This document shows positions 8,800 through 17,814 of a stretch of 38,057 nucleotides of DNA, piece after piece. The notes below the pieces were generated by a model that did no database searches, had not been told where the DNA came from, and saw nothing but the letters and a program-made list of their open reading frames with translations. Position 1 is the stretch's first letter, and every line of letters starts with the position of its first letter. The position numbers were made by a program, and so were the translations under genes. The stretch is from Marinicella sp. (lineage in GTDB: Bacteria > Pseudomonadota > Gammaproteobacteria > Xanthomonadales > Marinicellaceae). Where the stretch lies: assembly GCA_028284365.1 (NCBI GenBank), contig JANQRW010000053.1:1-38057 (forward strand), written 5' to 3'.

Positions 8800-9261
8800 G
8801 TGAATAGTTTATGGCTTTTTGCTAAACTGTTTGTTTTTAATTTTGCGAGTGTTGTTATGTTTTTTGTATTTGTATTAACCCTCATCGTTTTAGGTACGTT
8901 GGCAGCTTCAGATCGGATTATAAAAATGGCACCAGCCACCAAAGACCTGATTACCTTTCTGCAACAGTCAGAAGGTTGGATTGGCATCGTATCTGTCTTC
9001 TTAGGCGGTTTTTGGGTGTTTCGTGTGTTGTGGTATATTGGGTATTTTAACTTCGGCTTCTTCCTTGCTTTGATTGGTGCTGTGACCATGTTTTTACTGG
9101 GTGTGCTGTATTCACAGACACTGCTGCGACAGTGGTCAAGTAAAAACAGTGGCGCCACCGATGCTTTAAATAAAGTGGTTGACAAAGCAGCACCCATTAA
9201 AGAAACACTGGGCCTGGTGGCATTGATTGTGGCGGTGTTGTTGATTGTGAGAAACATATAA
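8800..9261 (+). CDS. Small integral membrane protein, unknown
   Basis: 153 residues from a GTG start with a purine-rich site (GAGAAAG) just upstream; an ATG at about 8857 would remove 19 residues and part of the first helix, so GTG is preferred. Four membrane segments are visible: about 5-33 (FVFVLTLIVLG), 58-78 (WIGIVSVFLGGFWVFRVLWY), 83-105 (FFLALIGAVTMFLLGVLY), and 135-151 (LGLVALIVAVLLIV). Between the third and fourth lies a basic/polar loop. I do not recognise the family. A classic terminator follows within 25 bases, so it is monocistronic. The gene runs opposite to its left neighbour, the beta-helix gene, leaving about 130 bases for divergent promoters. Confidence 0.75.
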   Translation: MNSLWLFAKLFVFNFASVVMFFVFVLTLIVLGTLAASDRIIKMAPATKDLITFLQQSEGWIGIVSVFLGGFWVFRVLWYIGYFNFGFFLALIGAVTMFLLGVLYSQTLLRQWSSKNSGATDALNKVVDKAAPIKETLGLVALIVAVLLIVRNI

Positions 9262-9283
9262 ACCTCACTCCATGAAATTAATG

Positions 9284-9307
9284 AAACCCGCTGCGGCGGG
9301 TTTTTTT
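9284..9307. terminator. Rho-independent terminator
   Basis: Stem AAACCCGC (9284-9291) and GCGGGTTT (9296-9303) with loop TGCG and a run of T's directly after. It terminates the small membrane protein gene, and the A-rich left arm allows use by the convergent 61-residue gene as well. Confidence 0.93.
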
Positions 9308-9322
9308 ATGGGTTGGTTTTCT

Positions 9323-9508
9323 TCAATCAAATTGGTTTTTTCTGAGTTGTCTAATCACTTCCAAGGTATTGGTGTACTCAATGGAGTGGTTTCCTTTAGA
9401 AAAGCTTAATGCCACCAACTTTCTTTGTAATGATTTGATTCTGGCATTCTTTTCAGGGTCTAAAGAAATTTTTTTAGCAAGTTTAGGTGATGCAACAATG
9501 TGGGTCAT
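9323..9508 (-). CDS. 61-residue helical protein, paralogue of the gene at 18957
   Basis: Predicted soluble, basic, mostly helical protein. Its central stretch RIKSLQRKLVALSFSKGN followed by a helix ending VIRQLRKNQ matches the protein encoded at 18957-19172 (HIKELQKEMVRLSFQPNS then YLRDCLRKAKQ): same spacing of IKxLQ, LSF, a short polar break and LR. Two matching tiny genes with their own promoters in one window argue that both are real. The fold looks like a helical hairpin. I do not know a named family; nucleic-acid or protein binding would be a guess. About 160 AT-rich bases upstream separate it from the E2 gene. Confidence 0.7.
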   Translation of the reverse strand: MTHIVASPKLAKKISLDPEKNARIKSLQRKLVALSFSKGNHSIEYTNTLEVIRQLRKNQFD

Positions 9509-9670
9509 CTGTGTATCCTCAATCTATTTATGAGTGGTTTAAATTAATGTAACTTTTGAATGTATTTTAGTAACACAAAATCACAGAATTATCACAAATG
9601 AATTAAGTATTGATAACAACACCTTATATGCCATTTAGACTTTGAATGGATTGAAGGTGGTGACTTTTAA

Positions 9671-10915
9671 TCAGCTCCAACCTTCAATCACATTTTTGAA
9701 ATAACTCAAAAAATCATTGGTTTGATAGGCATCCAAAGCGCGATGATCAATGGTCAGACTGACATAACACATGGGTTTAATTACCATCATGTCTTGGCCA
9801 TTGTGTTCTTCGACCACCACTCGTTTTTCCATTTTACCCAGGCCTAAGATGGCAGATTGGGGTTGGTTGATGATGATGGGTGTGGCCACCAAAGAGCCAG
9901 AAACGCCATGATTTGAAATGGTAAAAGTGCCACTTTGAACTTCTTTTTGTGTGAGTTGGTTGTTTCTGGCTCTGTCAGTCAGGCGCGTTAATTCTGTGGC
10001 AATTTGCATCAAGTTCATGTTTTGTGCTTGCTGAATCACAGGTACGATTAAACCATCATCGCCCAAGGCTGTGCCGAAGCCTAAATTGACGTGTTTAAAC
10101 ACCTCCAGTCCATGTTCATGAAACTGCGAATTGATTTTGGGTTGGTGTTTTATGGCTTGTATCGCTGCCGCTACAAAGTAGGCAGTAAAAGTTAATTTAA
10201 CACCTAGTTCTGAAAAGGCCTGTTTATTGGCCTTGCGATGTTTGATGATGGCACTGAGATCTAAATCAAAAACTGAAGTCACATGGGGGGCAGTCTGGAC
10301 GCTATGTTGCATGTGTTCCGCAATGATTTTACGCATTTGGGTGTGCGGTATGATTTCGCTTCCAGCTGCTGTGGGTTCAACTGCATCTGGTATGTTTGGT
10401 GCAACGTGTATGCTTCCGGAGAGGTGTGCTTTGATGTCGCGGGATGTGATGCGGTTGTTCTTACCGCTGCCTTGAACTTGGCTGATATCGATGTTGTGTT
10501 GTTGGCTCAAACGCCGAACTGCTGGGCTTATGAAGGTAGAAGGAGGATTGGGTAACCCAGCAGTCGGGTCCTTACGAGGTAAATCGTTTGAAACATAATT
10601 TGGAGTTGTTTCGGCCCTTTCTTGTTTAATTTTTATTTCGTTCGAGGGGTTGGACACGCCAGTTTCATTAATAGTTCCCAATATTTTATTTTCTTCTGCG
10701 GGTTCACCTTCTAAAACCAGTTTTTCATGCAAGATGCCACTGGCAGGAGCCACCACTTCCATCATGACTTTATCGGTTTCCAGTTCGATGATGGGTTCGT
10801 CTTTGGTGATTGTTTCACCGGTTCTTTTAAGCCATTGTGCAACGGTGGCTTGGGTGCCTTCGGTTTGGTCTGCTGATAGTTTAATCTCTACCAATTGGTT
10901 CATTTCACTGCTCAT
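9671..10915 (-). CDS. bkdB: 2-oxoacid dehydrogenase E2 (lipoyl acyltransferase), probably branched-chain
   Basis: 414 residues. Domains in order: a lipoyl domain (about 5-80) with the lipoylated lysine K49 in ELETDKVMMEV; an Ala/Pro-poor linker; a peripheral subunit-binding domain (about 128-165, FISPAVRRLSQQHNIDISQV); and the acyltransferase domain (about 190-414). The catalytic motif is DHRALDA with H391 and D395; the usual final Gly of DHRxxDG is Ala here. The start overlaps the E1 stop by four bases (ATGA), so the two are coupled. The E1 partner and the divergent Lrp-type regulator point to branched-chain 2-oxoacid dehydrogenase (Val/Leu/Ile catabolism giving acyl-CoA). Pyruvate or acetoin substrates cannot be excluded. 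No E3 (lipoamide dehydrogenase) gene is in the window, so that subunit must come from elsewhere. Confidence 0.88.
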   Translation of the reverse strand: MSSEMNQLVEIKLSADQTEGTQATVAQWLKRTGETITKDEPIIELETDKVMMEVVAPASGILHEKLVLEGEPAEENKILGTINETGVSNPSNEIKIKQERAETTPNYVSNDLPRKDPTAGLPNPPSTFISPAVRRLSQQHNIDISQVQGSGKNNRITSRDIKAHLSGSIHVAPNIPDAVEPTAAGSEIIPHTQMRKIIAEHMQHSVQTAPHVTSVFDLDLSAIIKHRKANKQAFSELGVKLTFTAYFVAAAIQAIKHQPKINSQFHEHGLEVFKHVNLGFGTALGDDGLIVPVIQQAQNMNLMQIATELTRLTDRARNNQLTQKEVQSGTFTISNHGVSGSLVATPIIINQPQSAILGLGKMEKRVVVEEHNGQDMMVIKPMCYVSLTIDHRALDAYQTNDFLSYFKNVIEGWS

Positions 10916-13023
10916 ACTTGATCCAGCTCCATGATGCGTTCAGCAATGCTGTCGGGGTTAGGCAGGGCATGTTCCATCAAGCGTGGATCATGCGGGTTGC
11001 CAATATCTGCCGTAGCCAATCGTTCAATCGGTGCATCCAGATAAAAGAACGCTTCTTTGGCTAAAACTGCTGCAATTTCAGCACCAAAGCCAGCTGAAAT
11101 GTTATCTTCATGTACGATCAAACAACGACCAGTGCGCTTGACGGATTTCAGCACCATGTCCTTGTCCCAAGGCCTTAAGGTGCGTAAATCAATCAAGTCT
11201 GCTGTTACTCCAGTTTTTTCGATGGCACTTTCACACATGTGTACCATGCCACCCCAACTGACTACAGTCAGGCGATCTCCTTCGAGAATCTTTTTGCCTT
11301 GGCCAAAAGGTATGCTGTATTGATCGCCTGGGTATGGTCTGCGGGCCCAGATATGATCGAGCATCTTGCGGTGTTCAAAAAATATGGTTGGGTTGTTGTT
11401 GCGTAAGGCATAACGCAATAAACCAACTGCGTCTTCTGCATTTGATGGCATGGCCACTTGCCAGCCAATGGCATGGATCCACTTGACTTCGGCACATTGA
11501 GAATGCCAGGGATCGCCACAACCAAAATAACCACCAGCCATTCGCACCACCATCGGTGCAGCAAAACGGTTGTTGGTGCGCCAACGCATTGAGCCGGTTT
11601 CATTCAATTGTTCTTCGGCTGGGTCAGCATATTTCCTGAATTGAATTTCTGGCACGGGTAACAAGCCAGCCAAAGACAAGCCAATCGAGCGACCGATGAT
11701 GCCTTCTTCTGACAAACTGGTGTCAAATACCTGTGCTTCGCCGTGCTTCTCTTGTAAGCCTAAAGTCACTGCATGAACCCCACCTTTGGTGCCGACATCT
11801 TCACCAAAGACCAGCATTTTGTCATTGTGTGTTAATTCAAAATCCAGGGTTTTGCGAATCGCTGTAACCATATTGATGCGGCCAGGTTCGGCAATCACTT
11901 CTTGAGATGTGGGGGGGAAAGCGGGTTTGTTGAGGTGGGTGCCACCTTGGGTCTGGAGAATTGGCTGTTCACTGTCATCATGTTCTTCAAAAGCGTGGGT
12001 TTCAATTTGACTTGGTTCTGCAAATTCCTGCTGATCTACCTTTAAATAAGTATCGTAACAATGTTGTTTGGCAGCTTCTGCCAATTCATGCCAATCATTC
12101 TCGGTGATGTGGTTGTGACTGACTAAAAACTTTTTCAGTTTTGGCAGTGGGTCATGCTGTTTTTCAAATTTGATGCGATCTTCGCTTTTGTAACTTTGCG
12201 TATCTTGTGCTGAATGGCCATTCAAACGCGGTACAGTCAAGCGTAACAAAACAGGCTTTCTTTCACTGCGAACATGGTTGTTGGCTTGACTGATCAATTC
12301 TGCGGCTTCAGCTGGATTGGTACCATCGCCAGAGAGTAATTTAATGCCTCGGAATGAGGCCAGATTTTTTACGATGTTACCGCCTGGGGTTTGAAAGTGT
12401 GAAGGCACCGAGATGCCATAACCATTGTCTTCGATGTAAAACAACATCGGTAATTCCAAGGTGGTAGCCATGGTTAAAGCGGACCAAAATCCATTGGTGG
12501 CAACCGAACCATCACCGCCCAAAACCAATCCCATGGCTTCATTCCAATCCGAATCCTTTAACTGTTTGCGGTGGTACTCAACCGCTTGTGCCCAGCCTGC
12601 TACAGGAGTGTATTGTGCGCCTACACCACCAGACATCGGCAAAACACAAGCACCATCGTGATTGGGTTGGTTAAAAACCACGCCGATATCACGACCGTTG
12701 GAGAAGCCACCTTGTTTCATCATGGTGGCTTGTAAAAACTGTTCAACCGGTAATCCCAATGAGAGTAGCAGCGGTCTGGAACGGTAATAGCCAGAAACCG
12801 CGTCTTTTTTGCGATTGAGTATTTGTCCCAGCATGATTTGAGCCATGTCGTGTCCGCGCGCCGAGAACTGATACAGCACCTTTTTCTGTTTGACTAAATC
12901 GAACTCTTCTAGATCATCCAAAGCCCTTGAAATCAGTATGTCTTTGGCTACTTTGTGCCAGTTAAATGGGCTGTCGTTGTTGTTGGTGTTCAGTGAGTCA
13001 TCTTGGTTTTTGATCAGATGCAT
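10912..13023 (-). CDS. Fused E1 alpha-beta of branched-chain 2-oxoacid dehydrogenase
   Basis: 703 residues from ATG 13023; an in-frame TTG at 13035 would add four. Two genes normally separate are one polypeptide. Residues about 20-345 are the alpha part, with the thiamine-diphosphate/Mg motif LGGDGSVATNGFWSALTMA...EDNGYGIS. Residues about 375-700 are the beta part (ITAIRKTLDFEL-type start, VFGEDVGTKGGVHAVTLGL, FDTSLSEEGIIGRSIGLSLA, EIQFRKYADPAEEQL, MVVRMAGGYFGCGDPWHSQ). The linker is short and hydrophilic (EEHDDSEQPILQTQ). The protein decarboxylates the 2-oxoacid on thiamine diphosphate and passes the acyl group to the E2 lipoyl arm. The presence of thiamine-salvage genes elsewhere in the window is consistent with demand for that cofactor but need not be linked. 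Confidence 0.92.
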   Translation of the reverse strand: MHLIKNQDDSLNTNNNDSPFNWHKVAKDILISRALDDLEEFDLVKQKKVLYQFSARGHDMAQIMLGQILNRKKDAVSGYYRSRPLLLSLGLPVEQFLQATMMKQGGFSNGRDIGVVFNQPNHDGACVLPMSGGVGAQYTPVAGWAQAVEYHRKQLKDSDWNEAMGLVLGGDGSVATNGFWSALTMATTLELPMLFYIEDNGYGISVPSHFQTPGGNIVKNLASFRGIKLLSGDGTNPAEAAELISQANNHVRSERKPVLLRLTVPRLNGHSAQDTQSYKSEDRIKFEKQHDPLPKLKKFLVSHNHITENDWHELAEAAKQHCYDTYLKVDQQEFAEPSQIETHAFEEHDDSEQPILQTQGGTHLNKPAFPPTSQEVIAEPGRINMVTAIRKTLDFELTHNDKMLVFGEDVGTKGGVHAVTLGLQEKHGEAQVFDTSLSEEGIIGRSIGLSLAGLLPVPEIQFRKYADPAEEQLNETGSMRWRTNNRFAAPMVVRMAGGYFGCGDPWHSQCAEVKWIHAIGWQVAMPSNAEDAVGLLRYALRNNNPTIFFEHRKMLDHIWARRPYPGDQYSIPFGQGKKILEGDRLTVVSWGGMVHMCESAIEKTGVTADLIDLRTLRPWDKDMVLKSVKRTGRCLIVHEDNISAGFGAEIAAVLAKEAFFYLDAPIERLATADIGNPHDPRLMEHALPNPDSIAERIMELDQV

Positions 13024-13158
13024 ATTCAGGCTCAATTCTTTGGGATGAATATTATGTTCTATTTTTGGTGAAATGTGTTTTCAATATATGCGCTTAATGA
13101 GTTATGAAAGAAAGAATAATGCTTGAAAAATAAAATAAAAGAAATTAAATTGTTTAAC

Positions 13159-13623
13159 ATGGATTTGTATGACAGAAAGATTTTAAAAGCACTGCAAAGA
13201 GATGGTCGCGTCACCAACAAGGATTTGGCCAAACAAGTTTCCTTATCACAAGCACCCTGCTGGCGTCGGGTAGATGCATTGGAGAAACAAGGTTTGATCA
13301 AAGGCTATACGGCGATTGTTGATCAAGACATGCTGGGATTGAACATCACTGCCTTTGCGCAAATCTCACTGGATAATCACCATCCAGAAACTGTGGAACA
13401 GTTTGATCAAGGCATCCAACAATGGCCAGAAATTCTTGAATGCCATGCCACCAGTGGTGAATCTGATTACCTGTTAAAAATAGTGGCGCGTGACATGAAT
13501 GATTACAACCAATTGATCTACGAGAAAATCCTGCGCCTGCCGTCCATTCGATCCATTAACACCAGTTTTTCCATGCAACAGAAAAAGCGCACTTCGCATT
13601 TACCAATTGGAGATATGGCCTGA
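13159..13623 (+). CDS. Lrp/AsnC-family transcriptional regulator (BkdR-like)
   Basis: 154 residues from ATG 13159 (MDLYDRKILKALQRDGRVTN), the usual Lrp start; a TTG 36 bases upstream has no supporting signal. The N-terminal winged helix-turn-helix is about 2-60 (DLAKQVSLSQAPCWRRVDAL), with an unusual APCWRR in the recognition region that is typical of Lrp (SxxxxxRRxxxLE). The ligand-binding RAM domain is about 65-145 (ALSxTGESDYLLKIV type: ECHATSGESDYLLKIVARD). It is transcribed away from the E1-E2 operon with about 135 bases between the starts, the arrangement seen for bkdR, which activates the bkd operon in response to branched-chain amino acids. Control of the adjacent operon is inferred from this position. 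Confidence 0.92.
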   Translation: MDLYDRKILKALQRDGRVTNKDLAKQVSLSQAPCWRRVDALEKQGLIKGYTAIVDQDMLGLNITAFAQISLDNHHPETVEQFDQGIQQWPEILECHATSGESDYLLKIVARDMNDYNQLIYEKILRLPSIRSINTSFSMQQKKRTSHLPIGDMA

Positions 13624-13739
13624 TGAGGTGGCTGCTCATTTCAAAGTCGCAATGATTTTGTGTTTCCCGTAAGATAGTAAGAAGTGAAGGCTAAGAACTG
13701 TTGTACCAGATATGTAGAAAAAAGATATAAAGGGGTGTT

Positions 13740-16700
13740 ATGAATAAAAAGTTGGTTTTTTTTGGGTTGGTTTTGATTTCCAAAATGGTCTGTGCTCAGT
13801 CTCAAGACATCGACATCAATCAAATTGTGGCTCCAGCCAGTTGTGTTTCTGGTGCCGGCGCACAGCCTGTGACCGTTCAACTGATTAACAACGGAGCGAC
13901 CAACCTCAATGGCCTGCCGGTCACTTTGGAGTTTTCTGTCGATGGTGGGGCCAACTTCTCCTTCCCAGAGGTTTTTCTCCCCATCTTCCTGAATACCACT
14001 GGCAACACAGAATCATTCACATTCTCACAACCGGCCAATTTAAATTTCGCTCAGACCTTGGTGGTGAGAATCAACCCACAAATCCCAGGGGACAATGACC
14101 TGATTGATCAATTGGACACAACGGTCATCGCAGTTAATACAGACTTTGACATTTCGGACACAACCGTTGCTTTGGGTGCCCAGGTGAATTTTACCGACAC
14201 TTCTGAGCCTGCCATTAACTCATGGGCTTGGGACTTCGGAGATGGCAACGCATCAACCGCACAATCCCCCAGTCACACATACACAAGCGCCGGCGATTAC
14301 ACCGTCATGCTTGAGTCTGGTAACGGAAGTTGTTCTGGAACCAGCTCAAAACAAATTTCAGTCGTGCCCTTGGTTCCAGTGCCAGTTCCAGCCATGCAGG
14401 TTCTCACGGGTGATGCCACATTCACATGTCCCCAAGACAATGTCTTGGCCTTACTGGGTTCTGAGGTGGGCTTTGATTATTATCTGCGCAACACCGGCGA
14501 TCAGTCAGTGGTGGGTGGCCCAGTGGCCGGTACGGGCAGTGCCTTGGATTTTCAAACCGGCGTGATTGGTGAAACCACGGATTTCCATGTATTCGCGGCC
14601 AGTCCAAGCTTTGCCTTGGATTTCGATGGTGTGGATGATGAGGTGGTGATTCCTCACAGCAATGATTTTAATTTTACTGATGGCTTAACCATCGAAGCCT
14701 GGGTTCGACCCGATGACATCACGGTGGGTTTTCAAGAAATTTTCCGCAAAGAAAACAATGGGTCAGATCGGATCTTGTTGGGCTTTCAAGACAACGGTAC
14801 GGTTTTATCTTTTGGCATCGAAACCTCTGATGATGGATACACAGAGTTGGATGTGCCGATCAATGCCGCTGATTACAATGGTCAATGGGTGCACATCGTG
14901 GCCACCTTCGATGACCCGACAAATGCCATGCGTTTGTATCGCAATGGCATCGAAATCGGTAACAAAGCCAGCAACGGCATGATGGAAACAGCTGCAAGCC
15001 CCACCAATGCCCACATCGGTTCATTTTCAGGTACGTTAGAATTTTTTAATGGCCAAATCGCGGCCTTGCGGGTTTGGAACACCGCGCCATCTACACAATC
15101 AGAAGTGGCGGATTTGCTGCGCGCTGGCCAAGCCAATCTGTTCACGGGTCAAGAACCCGGTTTGGTGGCCTATCATGCCTTCTATGAAGGGGCGGGGGTT
15201 GTGTTAAGTGATCTGGCCAATGACAATCACGGCATCATCAATGGGGCGTTGTGGACCACAGGCATCGATGGCGGCGTGGGTGCTGTGATCAGCAATGCGG
15301 TCAGCATCACCCAGACAGGTACCTGCGAGGTGGTGCAATATGCATTGGCGAAAGCCACTGGCTTGAGAGCAATCAATATCAACAATGCCACATCAGCCAC
15401 TGCATTTGGACAGTATGTCAATGCCCCACAGCCCATCACCGTATACGGGGCTGACTTTTATGCGTATAAATCCAATGAGAATGACCCTCCCGTGGACATC
15501 GAATTGGCGGTTTACCTGGCTGACAATGAATTTTTGCCTACTGGTGCGCCATTGGCACAAAAAACGCTGCGCATCAGCAACGGTCTTGGCATGGGTTTAT
15601 TAGATGAATTGCGTGTTTCAGGTTTGTTTGATCAAGTCATCACGGTGACCCAGCCTTATGTGATTGTGGTGGAAAATGACAGCCCCATCCCGGTTGAACT
15701 CATATTCAATGACTGGGCCGCCACGCCGGCTGATGGGCTGGGTGAATTTTTGGCCAGTGCCAACATTGGGGGCAATTGGCTGCGTGGCTCAGATGTGAGC
15801 ATCGGTGTATTACCATTGGATGCGGATGTGCTGTTTGAGCCGCTGGTCAGTTATGATTTGGTCACTGATTTCATCATGACCCCCGCGCAAGACGATGGCA
15901 GCCACACGGTCAGTTTGACCAACAGCAGCAGCGCCATCTTGGCAGACCGCATGTACAACCAGGCGGCATTTGTGAATGCCATTGATCAGTCGCATGAATA
16001 TGACTTGGGTGATGGCACGGTCTTAGCGGGACCCGATGCCAACCACACCTACCGTTGTGGCAATACTTACGAAATCACCAAGACCGATACTTTGTTTGGT
16101 TGGCAGCTTGATCGCAGCAGTTCATTGACCCAAACTTGGGGCAATGGGGCGCCGTTTGACAGCACCGTTTATGTGGATTTAACGGCCACTGGTGATGAAA
16201 CCGGTTGTGATTGGCCCAATGCCTTCACCAGCATCCAACCTGCGGTGGATGTGTCCTTGGTTGATGGGATAATCTTGGTGGCTGAGGGCACCTATATGGT
16301 CACCGATGAAATCACCATCAATCAGCCATTGAGTATTCGCGGTGGTTTTCCATCCGGTGGTGGCACACAAGCCATTGAAAACCACCCAACCATCATCGAT
16401 GCCTTTGAATCCATCACAGCCAACAGACAACGTGTTATGGATGCCACTCATGCGACAGGTTTACTCAACCTAGAAGGCTTGATTTTGCAGAATGGCTTGA
16501 ATTTGTCAGATGGTGAGGGTGGTGCGATACGCACCACAGGAGATTTAATGCTGCATCGAGTCACTATACGAGACAACAGTGCATCCAATAGTGGCGGTGA
16601 AGCATTTGGCGGCGCGATCTACACGCAAACGGGGCACATCATGGTGACCAACAGTCAAATCATCGACAACACAGTGTTTGGGTCAAGTAATGCATCGGGT

Positions 16701-17768
16701 GGTATTTATTCTGTAAGCGGCAACGTCACCTTGGTTGAATCCACGCTCAGTGGAAATGAAGTCCTTGCGTCAATGAGTTTTGCCAACGGAGGTGGTATCG
16801 TGACTTCAAACGGAGACATCACCTTGGTGAACAGTACAGTCAATAACAACCGCAGCAGGTCAGAATCCTTTATTGCAGAAGGCGGTGGGCTGTTTAGTAA
16901 TGACGGCGTGATCTATGTGGTCAATAGCTTGATTTATGCCAATCAAGCGGCTACTGATTCACTTTCATCATCCGGGGCATCAGGCGGTGGTGTGAGAAAC
17001 AACAATGGATCTGTTCATTTGATCAACAGTGCGGTTGTTAACAACACAGCTTTGTCTTTCTCCTCCCCATCTTCAAGTGGCGGTGTGGCTGCGACAGATA
17101 TTAACATGCAAAACAGCCTGTTGTGGGATAACCTCATCAGCAATGATGGTGGCGTGAACTTTGCGCCCAGTGAATTCTCGGCGAATTTGTTGACCACGAG
17201 TCACAGTCTCATCAAAGGTGTGGACCTGACTGCAGGCAATGGCCTGGATGCCACTGTTCCTGGTTTTGATCCCATGTTTGCTGATGAAATGAACGGTGAT
17301 TTCTCATTGCAATCAGGTTCTCCCCTGATCGATGCCGGTGATTTTAATTTGTTACCCGCCGATGACTTTGATGTGGATGGAGATGCGGATTTGGCTGAAC
17401 GCATTCCTTTGGATTTGGTGGGTTTGACCCGCGAGTTGGGTGCGGATGTCGAGATTGGCCCTAATGAATTCCAAACTGAATATCTGGTGGGCGGTCAATT
17501 AACTGGTTTGTTGGCTGGAAATGCCATCACACTCCAAAACAACGGAGGCAATGATCTGGTGCTTAACGAAAATGGTGCCTTTGTGTTTGCCCCACCGGTT
17601 TTGGTTAATGCGGCGTATGGGGTCGGCATATTGACGCCACCCAATGATCCGATCCAACCTTGTGCTGTGATCAACGGCAACGGAACCATCACCAACCAAG
17701 ACATTACGGATGTTGTGGTGACTTGTGAGATTGGTGATGATCTGATTTTTAGGGATGGGTTTAACTAA
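13740..17768 (+). CDS. Large exported PKD / LamG / beta-helix protein
   Basis: 1,342 residues with a strong ribosome site (AAGGGGTG) at the start and a signal peptide (MNKKLVFFGLVLISKMVCAQ). Domains in order: a CARDB-like beta sandwich (about 25-130); a PKD domain (about 135-210) with SWAWDFGDGNAS and SHTYTSAGDYTV; a LamG/concanavalin-like domain (about 290-480) with LDFDGVDDEVVIP, LTIEAWVRPDD and FNGQIAALRVWNTAP; a beta-rich stretch; then a right-handed beta-helix of the polymorphic outer-membrane-protein type (about 815-1170) with many GGAI/GGGI and NS.I/NNT turns. The last residues are DDLIFRDGFN, an IFxDGF tail recurrent in exported proteins of Marinicella- and Lysobacter-like bacteria (recollection, not checked). 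Likely role: adhesion or carbohydrate contact at the surface. No membrane anchor or autotransporter barrel is visible. Confidence 0.88.
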   Translation: MNKKLVFFGLVLISKMVCAQSQDIDINQIVAPASCVSGAGAQPVTVQLINNGATNLNGLPVTLEFSVDGGANFSFPEVFLPIFLNTTGNTESFTFSQPANLNFAQTLVVRINPQIPGDNDLIDQLDTTVIAVNTDFDISDTTVALGAQVNFTDTSEPAINSWAWDFGDGNASTAQSPSHTYTSAGDYTVMLESGNGSCSGTSSKQISVVPLVPVPVPAMQVLTGDATFTCPQDNVLALLGSEVGFDYYLRNTGDQSVVGGPVAGTGSALDFQTGVIGETTDFHVFAASPSFALDFDGVDDEVVIPHSNDFNFTDGLTIEAWVRPDDITVGFQEIFRKENNGSDRILLGFQDNGTVLSFGIETSDDGYTELDVPINAADYNGQWVHIVATFDDPTNAMRLYRNGIEIGNKASNGMMETAASPTNAHIGSFSGTLEFFNGQIAALRVWNTAPSTQSEVADLLRAGQANLFTGQEPGLVAYHAFYEGAGVVLSDLANDNHGIINGALWTTGIDGGVGAVISNAVSITQTGTCEVVQYALAKATGLRAININNATSATAFGQYVNAPQPITVYGADFYAYKSNENDPPVDIELAVYLADNEFLPTGAPLAQKTLRISNGLGMGLLDELRVSGLFDQVITVTQPYVIVVENDSPIPVELIFNDWAATPADGLGEFLASANIGGNWLRGSDVSIGVLPLDADVLFEPLVSYDLVTDFIMTPAQDDGSHTVSLTNSSSAILADRMYNQAAFVNAIDQSHEYDLGDGTVLAGPDANHTYRCGNTYEITKTDTLFGWQLDRSSSLTQTWGNGAPFDSTVYVDLTATGDETGCDWPNAFTSIQPAVDVSLVDGIILVAEGTYMVTDEITINQPLSIRGGFPSGGGTQAIENHPTIIDAFESITANRQRVMDATHATGLLNLEGLILQNGLNLSDGEGGAIRTTGDLMLHRVTIRDNSASNSGGEAFGGAIYTQTGHIMVTNSQIIDNTVFGSSNASGGIYSVSGNVTLVESTLSGNEVLASMSFANGGGIVTSNGDITLVNSTVNNNRSRSESFIAEGGGLFSNDGVIYVVNSLIYANQAATDSLSSSGASGGGVRNNNGSVHLINSAVVNNTALSFSSPSSSGGVAATDINMQNSLLWDNLISNDGGVNFAPSEFSANLLTTSHSLIKGVDLTAGNGLDATVPGFDPMFADEMNGDFSLQSGSPLIDAGDFNLLPADDFDVDGDADLAERIPLDLVGLTRELGADVEIGPNEFQTEYLVGGQLTGLLAGNAITLQNNGGNDLVLNENGAFVFAPPVLVNAAYGVGILTPPNDPIQPCAVINGNGTITNQDITDVVVTCEIGDDLIFRDGFN

Positions 17769-17782
17769 TTTTTAGAAGTATT

Positions 17783-17814
17783 AATTGGGTTTATTGTTTT
17801 AAATGGGCCCAATT
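17783..17814. terminator. Possible hairpin between convergent genes
   Basis: AATTGGG (17783-17789) and CCCAATT (17808-17814) can form a 7-bp stem with an 18-base loop. It lies between the stops of the large exported protein and the M23-family protein, overlapping the latter's last codons. Weak, with no clear T tract. Confidence 0.3.

Noticed and set aside
8790-9257. 155-codon minus-strand frame opposite the small membrane protein
   Set aside because: The plus-strand frame has membrane helices, a ribosome site and a terminator; the opposite frame has none.
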